The position numbers and the translations under genes are program-made. A DNA stretch of 64,000 nucleotides from Ignatzschineria rhizosphaerae (GTDB taxonomy: Bacteria; Pseudomonadota; Gammaproteobacteria; Cardiobacteriales; Wohlfahrtiimonadaceae): positions 2,988,010 through 3,052,009 of the forward strand of contig NZ_CP093379.1 of assembly GCF_022655595.1 (NCBI RefSeq), read 5' to 3'. Shown one piece after another: positions 48,412 through 56,811 of the stretch. Under the pieces are notes generated by a model. It saw only the letters and a list, made by a program, of their open reading frames with translations, ran no database searches and was not told the origin of the DNA. The first letter of the stretch is position 1. Every line of letters begins with the position of its first letter.

Positions 48412-49656
48412 CTATTCCCACTCAATTGTTGCTGGTGGTTTGTTAGAGATATCGTACGTTACACGTGAAACACCGTTTACTTCTTTGATGATTCGTGTTG
48501 ATATGTGTTCGATAAATTCCCATGGAAGGTGCGCCGCTCTTGCGGTCATGAAGTCTACTGTTTCAATGGCTCGTAGGGCAATGACGTAATCGTAAACACG
48601 TTTATCATCTTGAACACCGACAGATTTTACAGGAACAAATACGGCAAAGGCTTGAGAGGTTTTATCGTAGAGGTCTGCCTTGATAAGCTCTTCGATGAAA
48701 ATATCATCAGCATAACGAAGGATATCGGCGTACTCTTTTTTAATTTCGCCTAAGATACGAACGCCAAGACCAGGCCCTGGGAATGGGTGACGATAAACCA
48801 TCGCACGTGGTAAACCTAACGCAACGCCAAGTTCACGAACTTCATGTTTAAAGAGTGAGCTGATAGGTTCAAGGAGCTTAAGATCCATATCTTCAGGTAA
48901 GCCACCCACGTTGTGATGTGATTTAACTGCAACGCCATCTTTTGTATTAAGTGATTCTAAGATATCAGGGTAGATGGTGCCTTGAGCTAACCATTTTGCG
49001 CTTGGAAGTTTACGGGATTCTTCTTCAAAGATACGAACGAAAAGCTCGCCAATGATTTTGCGTTTTTTCTCAGGATCGCTTTCGCCTTTGAGTGCTTCTA
49101 GGAAGCGAGCTTCAGAATCAACACGAATGATGTTGATTCCCATGTTCTCCGCAAAAGTTTGCATCACTTTATCGCCTTCATTTAAGCGAAGTAAGCCTGT
49201 ATCGACAAATACGCACGTCAATTGATTACCAATCGCTTTATGAATAAGAGCAGCTACAACTGATGAATCCACACCACCAGATAGGCCAAGGATTACCTCA
49301 TCATTTTGGACGGTATTTTGAATTGCTTTTGTATGATGTTCGATAAATGCCGTAACGTTCCAAACAGGCTCAATATTTTGTGCTGAGGCAAAGTTAATGA
49401 TGGCATCAGACTCGCTTGTTTCATCAAGATTAAAAATAGGAATATTTTCCCCAACTTTTGTTAAAATTGCTTCAATTTCTGTAGGAGTATTAGATAAGAT
49501 TCCTTTTGGCGGGAATTGATCTAAAGCAGATGCTAAGTCGTTGATTGTGGTAATCTCAGAGTAGTATTCTGCATCGCGAAGTAGGCGGGCAATTTTTTGC
49601 GCATCCTGCTGATTTGCGTGTACAATTAAAATTTTATTGTCTAAATGTTGTGCCAT
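48412..49656 (-). CDS. guaA: GMP synthase with a degenerate glutaminase domain
   Basis: A 414-residue GMP synthase, versus about 525 in most bacteria. The ATP-pyrophosphatase part is complete: SGGVDSS P-loop near 130, [41 protein letters not shown] and the C-terminal dimerisation end PPATIEWE. The N-terminal 125 residues align only with the first strands of the class I glutaminase (KILIV, PPKGILS). The segment with the catalytic Cys (GVCYG), and that with the His-x-Glu, are gone. It should need free ammonia or a separate glutaminase. No frameshift is visible. The island end lies just past its stop. Confidence 0.92.
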   Translation of the reverse strand: MAQHLDNKILIVHANQQDAQKIARLLRDAEYYSEITTINDLASALDQFPPKGILSNTPTEIEAILTKVGENIPIFNLDETSESDAIINFASAQNIEPVWNVTAFIEHHTKAIQNTVQNDEVILGLSGGVDSSVVAALIHKAIGNQLTCVFVDTGLLRLNEGDKVMQTFAENMGINIIRVDSEARFLEALKGESDPEKKRKIIGELFVRIFEEESRKLPSAKWLAQGTIYPDILESLNTKDGVAVKSHHNVGGLPEDMDLKLLEPISSLFKHEVRELGVALGLPRAMVYRHPFPGPGLGVRILGEIKKEYADILRYADDIFIEELIKADLYDKTSQAFAVFVPVKSVGVQDDKRVYDYVIALRAIETVDFMTARAAHLPWEFIEHISTRIIKEVNGVSRVTYDISNKPPATIEWE

Positions 49657-49788
49657 AGGTAATATCCTTGATGAATAGGTGATATTTATCGAGGGCTAAA
49701 TTATAGCAAAATTGTCTATTAAAGCCTGAATTTATGTATGGAATCAGATTTGTTTTACAAATTAGAAGAGTCGATAAGGATGGGATTT

Positions 49789-50238
49789 ATGATTAACTGG
49801 AAGCGTTCGTTATTAATTGCGATTGCGTTAATGACCTCATTTTCCTTTGCTGATGTGCGAAGAGAGAGCCTTTTAGGGGCTAAAAATGCGGCGATATCTA
49901 ATGCAAAAGAGCAGTTAGGAGTTCGTTATCTTTTTGGCGGAACAGATCCTAAAAGAGGGTTTGATTGTAGTGGTTTAATTCAGTATGTCTATAAAAATGC
50001 CGGCATAGAAACACCACGAAATACGGCAGGAATGTATGAACACTTTAAAAAGACAACGACGCCAGAACCCGGTGATATCGTTTTTTTCATTATTAATGGT
50101 AGTAGTGTTTCCCATGCAGGAATCTATCTCGGCGGTAATAAGATGATTCACGCACCCCGTACAGGAAAGACGGTTGAGATTACTCGAATTGATACTCCTT
50201 ACTGGCAAAAAAGATTTTATGGCTTTGGGAAGATATAA
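49789..50238 (+). CDS. NlpC/P60 family peptidoglycan hydrolase
   Basis: A 149-residue exported cysteine peptidase that probably cuts D-Glu-meso-DAP bonds in murein. Signal peptide MINWKRSLLIAIALMTSFSFA. Catalytic Cys lies in GFDCSGLIQYVY, the His in SVSHAGIYLGG, and a third polar residue is the His of MIHAPRTG. The start ATG 49789 has AAGGA at good spacing; the frame runs back to ATG 49738, which would put 17 residues before the signal peptide. Single gene, divergent from guaA. Confidence 0.88.
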   Translation: MINWKRSLLIAIALMTSFSFADVRRESLLGAKNAAISNAKEQLGVRYLFGGTDPKRGFDCSGLIQYVYKNAGIETPRNTAGMYEHFKKTTTPEPGDIVFFIINGSSVSHAGIYLGGNKMIHAPRTGKTVEITRIDTPYWQKRFYGFGKI

Positions 50239-50367
50239 AATGATGACAACATTGTTGTCGATTGGTACAATGCTGAATTAAATTTAGTAATAAGAATGTC
50301 TATCAATTAGACGTTGCACATTCATATTAGCCCTGTAGCAAACTCTTTAGAGGTTGATCGTTAAATT

Positions 50368-51960
50368 ATGAAAAAAACATTGTTATTCATCGGTGCACCA
50401 TTTGTGCTTGCGGCATGTTCTATGGCGCCAAATTATGAACGTCCTGGATTGCCAGTGATTGACTCGTTCCCTGCATCTTCTTCGGCAAAGGCAGGTTCGT
50501 TAGCTGAGCAGAGTTTTGCTTATGAGATTACTTGGGAGCAATATTTTAAAGATCCTCGTTTGAAAAGGCTCATTACCTTAGCATTGGAGAATAACAAAGA
50601 CCTTCAGCTTGCAACCTTAAATATGGAAGCGGCTAGAATAGCTTATGGTATCTCGGTATCTGAGCGTCTACCAGGAGTGAATGTGGGCGGTGGTTACTCA
50701 AGAAATAAAACAGGTAGCGCAAATACTGGTATTAATCAGCTAACAGGTCAGCCAAATGGTCGTGTAATCTCTGAATCATCATCCATTAACTTTGGGGTGA
50801 GTAGCTACGAAATTGACTTCTTTGGTAAAGCAGCATCAATGAGTGATGCGGCGTTTGCAAAATATTTAGCGTCTGAAGAAGGACAAAAAGCGGCACATAT
50901 CAGTTTAATTTCTGGTGTTGCGCGTGGTTACCTCACAGAAGTATTAGCAGAAGAGCAACTTCGTGTTGCAAAAGAGACATTAAACTCTAACCGCGCATCT
51001 TATAATCTTGTTCAACAACAAGTAACGGCTGGTATTGCAAATGACTTAGACCTTGCTCAAGCAAGAGGACAAGTCTTCTCAGCCCAAGCGCAAGTTGCGA
51101 ACTTTGAAGGTCAATTAGGTAAAGCACGTAATGCGCTTTATACATTAGTTGGGGTTGTGGCTTCAGATTTACCAAAAGGTTTACCGCTTAGAACTAGCCA
51201 TTTTACCGAAGATTTGCCAGTAGGATTACCATCACAAGTATTATTGGTTCGTCCTGATGTGATGGAAGCGGAATATAATCTTCTTGCCGCAAACGCAGAT
51301 ATTGGTGCAGCAAGAGCCGCATTCTTCCCAAGTATTAGCTTAACGGCAACAGTAGGTAGAGCATCAAGCGATCTTTCAGATCTTTTTGATGGTGGTCGTG
51401 GTGGTTGGTCATTTAGTCCAACGCTCTCATTACCAATCTTTAACTGGGGAGAATTGCAGAAGAATTTAGAGCTATCACATGTTCGTAAGAATATGTCGAT
51501 CGTGACATATGAGAAAGCGATTCAAACAGCATTCCAAGAAGTTTCTGATGGTTTAGTAGCAAAACAGCCTTTAGCAAACCAATTACGAGCGCAACAAAAC
51601 TTAGTTGCTACAACTTCTGAGCAGCTTCGTTTAGCAAATCTACTTTATACCAATGGGATTGCGAGCTACTTAGATGTATTAGATGCACAGCGTACGCTCT
51701 TTAGTTCACGCCAAAGTCTCTTATCAACGTATTTTGAGAAACATATTAACGACATCATGCTCTATGCGGCATTAGGTGGTGGTGTAGATGCTTATACCGG
51801 TGATCCAAAACGGACCAACTATATGGAGATTGCAGCATCACAGACAGGTGTTGCAAAAGCATCACAAACTGGCGTTGTAAAGGGGAAGGGCGCAACTGAA
51901 GTGATCTTCTCTACGTTAGATGATGGCAAAATTAAAGTATCTACGACTATTGCGGAGTAA
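50368..51960 (+). CDS. Outer-membrane efflux lipoprotein (OprM/NodT family)
   Basis: A 530-residue outer-membrane factor of tripartite efflux pumps. Lipoprotein signal with lipobox LAAC near residue 16, then NYERP. Two TolC-type repeats follow, with typical blocks SYEIDFFGKAASM, ITAGIANDLDLAQARGQV-like text, LVRPDVMEAEYNLLAANADIGAARAAFFPSISL and NGIASYLDVLDAQRTLF. An unusual 50-residue tail follows the second repeat. No membrane fusion protein or RND pump gene is adjacent, so it probably serves pumps encoded elsewhere. Confidence 0.92.
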   Translation: MKKTLLFIGAPFVLAACSMAPNYERPGLPVIDSFPASSSAKAGSLAEQSFAYEITWEQYFKDPRLKRLITLALENNKDLQLATLNMEAARIAYGISVSERLPGVNVGGGYSRNKTGSANTGINQLTGQPNGRVISESSSINFGVSSYEIDFFGKAASMSDAAFAKYLASEEGQKAAHISLISGVARGYLTEVLAEEQLRVAKETLNSNRASYNLVQQQVTAGIANDLDLAQARGQVFSAQAQVANFEGQLGKARNALYTLVGVVASDLPKGLPLRTSHFTEDLPVGLPSQVLLVRPDVMEAEYNLLAANADIGAARAAFFPSISLTATVGRASSDLSDLFDGGRGGWSFSPTLSLPIFNWGELQKNLELSHVRKNMSIVTYEKAIQTAFQEVSDGLVAKQPLANQLRAQQNLVATTSEQLRLANLLYTNGIASYLDVLDAQRTLFSSRQSLLSTYFEKHINDIMLYAALGGGVDAYTGDPKRTNYMEIAASQTGVAKASQTGVVKGKGATEVIFSTLDDGKIKVSTTIAE

Positions 51961-52062
51961 TCCTTAAAAAGATTAACGAGAATAAATAGTTAAAATGGCG
52001 AGGGATAGTGATGTTCCTTGTCATTTTTGTTTTTATTTGCTAATATTTAAACCTCATTTTGT

Positions 52063-52139
52063 CGGGGCATGGCGCAGCCTGGTAGCGCACTTGCATGGGG
52101 TGCAAGGGGTCGCAGGTTCAAATCCTGCTGTCCCGACCA
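52063..52139 (+). tRNA. tRNA-Pro (GGG)
   Basis: A 77-nt tRNA, acceptor CGGGGCA/TGTCCCG with one G-T pair and encoded ACCA. Anticodon GGG at 52097-52099. It lies 30 bp before infA. Confidence 0.93.
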
Positions 52140-52168
52140 ATAAATTAATTCACTATTTGAAGAGTTCT

Positions 52169-52387
52169 ATGTCAAAAGAAGATCATATCGAAATGGAAGG
52201 AACGGTCACCGAGACACTTCCTTACACACAATTTAGAGTTGAGTTAGATAACGGTCATGTTATCACTGCACATATTTCCGGTAAAATGCGTAAGAACTAT
52301 ATCCGTATTTTAATGGGAGATAGAGTTAAAGTAGAATTAACGCCTTACGACTTAACAAAAGGTCGTATCGTTTATCGTGGTAAATAA
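52169..52387 (+). CDS. infA: Translation initiation factor IF-1
   Basis: A 72-residue OB-fold factor that binds the ribosomal A site during initiation. [20 protein letters not shown] through [18 protein letters not shown] is near-canonical. The start is ATG 52169. The frame is open further upstream through tRNA-Pro, which is not coding. Possibly cotranscribed with the tRNA. Confidence 0.97.
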   Translation: MSKEDHIEMEGTVTETLPYTQFRVELDNGHVITAHISGKMRKNYIRILMGDRVKVELTPYDLTKGRIVYRGK

Positions 52388-52651
52388 TTACGATTGTTAA
52401 GGCGTAGATCATAGGTTTAAAGTGCAACTAACGGTATTGTTAGTCAGCCCTTTAAATCTTGAAAATGATCTATGTATAAAGGCAATAGATGTAAGTCTGG
52501 AAGTGACGATATGATATATATAAATCATGTTGCACCAAGCCACGCTCGTATGAAGAATTATCGAGACCAGAATATGCAAGACGCCCGTACATACGGGCGT
52601 TTTTGTGCTTGAAAAATTTAAGTTTTCTAAAATTATTAAGAGAGAAAGATC
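52388..52651. other. Gap between infA and rph
   Basis: 264 bp without a gene. It ends with a strong hairpin: ACGCCCGT (52581-52588) pairs with ACGGGCGT (52593-52600), followed by TTTTTG, a clear rho-independent terminator. Confidence 0.7.
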
Positions 52652-53377
52652 ATGAGACCGTCAAAAAGAGCTGCTAATGAGATGCGTGAGCTACAATTTA
52701 TTCCAAACTTTACCATGCATGCTGCTGGTTCTGTGTTAGCGGTATTTGGAAATACAAAAGTGCTCTGTACGGCATCGGTAGAAGAGCGAGTTCCTTCATT
52801 TTTACGAGGTGAGGGAAAAGGTTGGGTAACGGCAGAATATGGCATGTTACCAGGATCAACGCATACACGTTCAAATCGTGAAGCGGCAAGAGGTAAGCAA
52901 AGTGGGCGTACATTAGAGATTCAACGTTTAATAGGTCGCTCACTTCGAGCTGCTGTAAACCTTGAGTTGTTAGGGGAAAGAACGATCACAATTGATTGTG
53001 ATGTATTACAAGCGGATGGAGGCACGAGAACGGCTTCAATCTCAGGTGCTTATATTGCACTTGTGATAGCGCTTCATAAATTAGTGGAAGAAGGGCTTTT
53101 AGCAAAATCACCATTAACTTGCCAAATTGGGGCGATTTCTGTGGGGATTTATCAAGGTGTGCCAGTGCTTGATCTTGATTACGCGGAAGATAGTAATGCA
53201 GATACTGATATGAATGTGATCATGACGAGTGATGGAAAGATCATTGAGGTGCAAGCAACAGCGGAGCAGGCGGCATTTGATAAGGCTGAGCTTCTTTCAA
53301 TGCTTGATCTTGCTGAAATTGGTATTAAACAGATCGCAGAAGAGCAGCTTAAAGTATTAGCAGAGGTTATTGCTTAA
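52652..53377 (+). CDS. rph: Ribonuclease PH
   Basis: A 241-residue phosphorolytic 3'-5' exoribonuclease that trims tRNA 3' ends. The family blocks [53 protein letters not shown] and [19 protein letters not shown] are intact. The phosphate-binding Arg residues are in the second block. Full length, unlike the frameshifted copy in E. coli K-12. The second Correia-like repeat begins right after its stop. Confidence 0.96.
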   Translation: MRPSKRAANEMRELQFIPNFTMHAAGSVLAVFGNTKVLCTASVEERVPSFLRGEGKGWVTAEYGMLPGSTHTRSNREAARGKQSGRTLEIQRLIGRSLRAAVNLELLGERTITIDCDVLQADGGTRTASISGAYIALVIALHKLVEEGLLAKSPLTCQIGAISVGIYQGVPVLDLDYAEDSNADTDMNVIMTSDGKIIEVQATAEQAAFDKAELLSMLDLAEIGIKQIAEEQLKVLAEVIA

Positions 53378-53378
53378 T

Positions 53379-53535
53379 TGATAGTCGATTCGGTTGAAGA
53401 TGCGTTACATTAAAAGTAAAGCAGTATGATGTATCAAAATCAGCTTGCGTGATGCAGATAGAACTATTTTTGTGCTTTTCATAACCGATGCTCCGGCAAT
53501 CTGATTTAGGGGATTTTAAAGCGATTTCACTATAA
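53379..53535. repeat. Correia-like dispersed repeat, copy 2
   Basis: A 157-bp element related to 19599-19757: begins TGATAGTCGATTCGGTT and ends GCGATTTCACTATAA, inverse to each other. It abuts the rph stop codon and may shape the rph 3' end. Confidence 0.65.
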
Positions 53536-53575
53536 TATTCCATCTATTAATCATCTGAAGAAATTGAAAGTAGTA

Positions 53576-53610
53576 AAAAGCCTTTACGTATGATGCGTAA
53601 AGGCTTTTCT
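53576..53610. terminator. Bidirectional terminator between rph and dxs
   Basis: AAAAGCCTTTACG pairs with CGTAAAGGCTTTT (53596-53608). Placed between convergent genes. Confidence 0.85.
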
Positions 53611-53632
53611 TAAATCTATTTTGCTATATCTG

Positions 53633-55564
53633 TTAGTGGATCGCTTTTTTGAGGAATTGCTCTGTTTCTTGAATGAGATTGTCGGCAGTTAAGCCATATT
53701 CGGCAAGAATCTCTTCACGTTCACCATGTTCTGGGTAGTAATCTTTAATTCCAAAATGTTTAATTGGAAGGTAAAAACCCTCTTCATTAAGGAGCTCAGA
53801 AACTGCAGATCCGGCTCCCCCCATAATTGCGCCATCTTCAATGGTGATAATAGCTTTATGAGATGATGCTAAAGTCGTTAAGGTTGCTTGATCTAAGGGT
53901 TTTACAAAACGAAGATCGAGTAAGGTTGCATTAAAATGATTGGCAACGGCTTCGCTTGATTCAATCATTGCGCCAACGTTAATAACAAGCAACGCTTTAC
54001 CTTCTTGTATAATTTGGCTTTTACCAAAAGGAATGGAGGGCATTGCATCTTTATTAATAGTTGTACTGATTTCTTTACCAATCCCTTTGCCACGAGGGTA
54101 GCGAACAGCTGCGGGTCCTTTGTATTGATAAGCGGTGGTAAGCATCTGGTAACACTCTTCTTCATTAGAAGGCGCCATAATCACCATGTTAGGAATGGTG
54201 CGTAAAAATGCTAAATCAAAAGTTCCTGCATGAGTTGCCCCATCAGGTCCCACAATACCGGCGCGATCAATGGCAAAAGTCACATCTAAATTTTGAATTG
54301 CAATATCGTGTACGAGCTGATCGTAAGCACGTTGTAAGAAGGTGGAGTAGATAGCAACAACAGGTTTTAAATTGCCAAGCGCCATTCCTGCGCCGAGAGT
54401 AACAGCGTGTTGCTCTGCAATTGCCGTGTCGAAGAATCTGTTGGGAAATTGCTGACTAAATTCAACTAACCCAGATCCTTCGCACATTGCCGGCGTAATA
54501 GCCATTAAGTTCGGATCAGCTTGTCCCATATCGCATAACCATTGTGAAAAAACTTGGGTATAAGTTAAATTGGATTTTTGCGTCGTTGATGTCGATGCCG
54601 GTTGTTCTTTTATTTCCACCTCAACTTCTGCTTTAACCGAGGCTGGTTTTTTAGCCGCTGAAACTGCATGAAATTTTACAGGCTCGGCTTCTGCTTTAGC
54701 GTAACCTTTTCCTTTTTTAGTCGTGATATGAAGGAATTTTGGTCCCGCTTTTTGTTTGAGGTTTTTCAGTGTTGTAATCAGTGTCGGTAAGTCATGCCCA
54801 TCAATGGGGCCGAAATATTGGAAGCCAAATTCTTCAAAAATGACGCTCTTTTCCGCAACTGCACTTTTAACACGAGTTTCAGCACGCTTTGCTAAATCTA
54901 ATGCGTGGGGAAACGGGAGGTTTTCTAAAATCTTAGCACCACTTTCACGAATGGATTGAAGAGTTGGTTTGGAAAGGGTGCGAGTGAGCATTGTGCTCAG
55001 TGCGCCAACATTTGGTGAGATCGACATGTTGTTATCATTGAGGATAACAAGCATGTTTGCTTTAAGATCTCCGGCATGATTGAGTGCTTCGAATGCTTGC
55101 CCTGCAGTTAATGCCCCATCACCAATGACGGCAATGAGTTGTTGCTCGGGATCTGCGTGATGTTTTGCACCAATTGCCATCCCAAGTGCCGCACTAATTG
55201 AGGTAGATGAGTGCCCAACACCAAAGGCATCATGAATATTTTCATTGATTGCCGGAAAAGGACCTAATCCGCCTTTTTGGCGAATGGTATGAATTTTATC
55301 TTTACGACCGGTTAAGATTTTGTGCGGATACGCTTGGTGACCGACATCCCAGACAATTTTATCATGCGGCGTATTAAAGACGTGATGAAGCGCAACCGTT
55401 AGCTCGACAACGCCAAGGCCAGATGCAAAGTGTCCTCCTGAATCTAAGACGCTATCGATCAGAAATTGTCTCAGTTCCGTAGAAACAGTCTCAAGATCAT
55501 TGAGTGAAAGGTTTTTAAGATCAAGAGGGGATTGGATTTGATCAAGTAATGGCGTTGGATTCAT
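53633..55564 (-). CDS. dxs: 1-deoxy-D-xylulose-5-phosphate synthase
   Basis: A 643-residue thiamine-diphosphate enzyme, first step of the MEP isoprenoid pathway. The ThDP motif runs GDGALTAGQAFEALNHAGDL to NDNNMSISPNVG. The second-domain block is TPAMCEGSGLVEFSQQFPNRFFDTAIAEQHAVT. Around residues 298-328 there is an extra low-complexity insert (AAKKPASVKAEVEVEIKEQPAST). The start ATG 55564 has AAGG at 7 bp; the frame also allows TTG 55570. It follows ispA by 9 bp in the xseB-ispA-dxs operon. Confidence 0.96.
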   Translation of the reverse strand: MNPTPLLDQIQSPLDLKNLSLNDLETVSTELRQFLIDSVLDSGGHFASGLGVVELTVALHHVFNTPHDKIVWDVGHQAYPHKILTGRKDKIHTIRQKGGLGPFPAINENIHDAFGVGHSSTSISAALGMAIGAKHHADPEQQLIAVIGDGALTAGQAFEALNHAGDLKANMLVILNDNNMSISPNVGALSTMLTRTLSKPTLQSIRESGAKILENLPFPHALDLAKRAETRVKSAVAEKSVIFEEFGFQYFGPIDGHDLPTLITTLKNLKQKAGPKFLHITTKKGKGYAKAEAEPVKFHAVSAAKKPASVKAEVEVEIKEQPASTSTTQKSNLTYTQVFSQWLCDMGQADPNLMAITPAMCEGSGLVEFSQQFPNRFFDTAIAEQHAVTLGAGMALGNLKPVVAIYSTFLQRAYDQLVHDIAIQNLDVTFAIDRAGIVGPDGATHAGTFDLAFLRTIPNMVIMAPSNEEECYQMLTTAYQYKGPAAVRYPRGKGIGKEISTTINKDAMPSIPFGKSQIIQEGKALLVINVGAMIESSEAVANHFNATLLDLRFVKPLDQATLTTLASSHKAIITIEDGAIMGGAGSAVSELLNEEGFYLPIKHFGIKDYYPEHGEREEILAEYGLTADNLIQETEQFLKKAIH

Positions 55565-55573
55565 AGTCAAACC

Positions 55574-56449
55574 TTAGTGATTGCGCTTTTGAATATAATT
55601 AGCAAGATCAATAAGCGGTTCTGCTTTTTTACCAAACGATGCTAAAAGCTCGATGGCGTTTGTTGTAAGGCCGTTGAGTTTCTCAACTGAAGAGTCCATG
55701 CCTAGTAGGGAAATATAGGTGGATTTATCCTGTAATAGATCGCTTCCTGGCATTTTTCCAAGCTCTTCCTTTGTTCCAGTGACATCTAAGATGTCATCTT
55801 TTATCTGGAAAGCAAGGCCAATATTGTCTGCATAGATAGATAGTTTATCATAAGTATCTTGATCCGTATTGCCCGCAATTGCACCAGCTAAGATTGCCGC
55901 TTTTATAAGGGCGCCGGTTTTTTTGCGGTGTATAGTTTCAAGCTCTTGTAGTGTAATTGTTTTATCTTCTGATTCAAGATCGATAAATTGTCCGCCAACC
56001 ATTCCGGTTGTGCCACTTGCGGTGCTGTAGAGCTGAATAAGCTGTAATTTTTTCTCTGCGCTGAGTGTCGGGATTTGGCTCAGTAGCTCAAAACTATAGG
56101 TAAGGAGTGCATCGCCTGCAAGAATTGCGGTTGCTTCATCAAAGGCTTTATGACAGGTCGGTTTACCACGTCTAAAATCATCATCATCCATTGCCGGAAG
56201 GTCATCATGAATTAGAGAATAGGCGTGTATGCACTCAATGGCTGTAGCGATCGTATAAAGCGTTGACTTATCGGCACCAGAAAGCTCGCCACTAGCGAGT
56301 GTTAAAAGCGCTCGAAGGCGTTTACCTCCATTAAGAGTACTGTAGAGAATCGCTTCTCGTAAGCGCAAAGGTGCCTTAATTTGTGAAATTTGAGCATTGA
56401 AGGCGGCTTCAAAATCATGAAATTGATCATTAAACCAAGCTGTCGGCAT
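55574..56449 (-). CDS. ispA: Polyprenyl synthetase (farnesyl diphosphate synthase)
   Basis: A 291-residue prenyltransferase that builds farnesyl diphosphate. The two Asp-rich motifs are DDLPAMDDDDFRRGKPT (first) and QIKDDILDVTG (second). The residues before the first motif (ECIHAYSLIHDD) fit a C15 product enzyme. Middle gene of xseB-ispA-dxs, with xseB ending 14 bp upstream. Confidence 0.94.
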   Translation of the reverse strand: MPTAWFNDQFHDFEAAFNAQISQIKAPLRLREAILYSTLNGGKRLRALLTLASGELSGADKSTLYTIATAIECIHAYSLIHDDLPAMDDDDFRRGKPTCHKAFDEATAILAGDALLTYSFELLSQIPTLSAEKKLQLIQLYSTASGTTGMVGGQFIDLESEDKTITLQELETIHRKKTGALIKAAILAGAIAGNTDQDTYDKLSIYADNIGLAFQIKDDILDVTGTKEELGKMPGSDLLQDKSTYISLLGMDSSVEKLNGLTTNAIELLASFGKKAEPLIDLANYIQKRNH

Positions 56450-56463
56450 GAAAGGTGGTTCCT

Positions 56464-56667
56464 TTAATCTTTTTTGAGTAATTGTGTAATGCGTTTTTCA
56501 GAAGCTTCAAGGCTCTCTTGGCATGCTTTTGTCAGTGCAATCCCTTCTTCAAACTTTGTTAAAGAATCCTCAAGAGAAAGTTCATCGCTTTCGAGCGCTT
56601 CAACAATTTTTGTTAATGCTTGGAGTTGGGATTCAATGCTTTGATTTTGGGTTATTTTATCGGACAC
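56464..56667 (-). CDS. xseB: Exodeoxyribonuclease VII small subunit
   Basis: A 67-residue helical protein that binds XseA to form exonuclease VII. The block LTKIVEALESDELSLEDSLTKFEEGIALTKACQESL is the family signature. First gene of the operon with ispA and dxs, a common gammaproteobacterial arrangement. Confidence 0.93.
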   Translation of the reverse strand: MSDKITQNQSIESQLQALTKIVEALESDELSLEDSLTKFEEGIALTKACQESLEASEKRITQLLKKD

Positions 56668-56811
56668 AAATATTTCCTTAAAATAATTAATAATTCGGTC
56701 TCATATTCTAGATTGAGTGCGCGCTATATGCAATAATAATACCCTTAACACAGACAAAATCGAGATTAATGATTTTTGTTCTCTAATACCAAAATAATTG
56801 AAGGGGTGCCC

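Noticed and set aside
48412..49656. guaA as a pseudogene broken by the island
   Set aside because: The C-terminal end is complete, the frame is open and the missing part is internal to the N-terminal domain, far from the island boundary.
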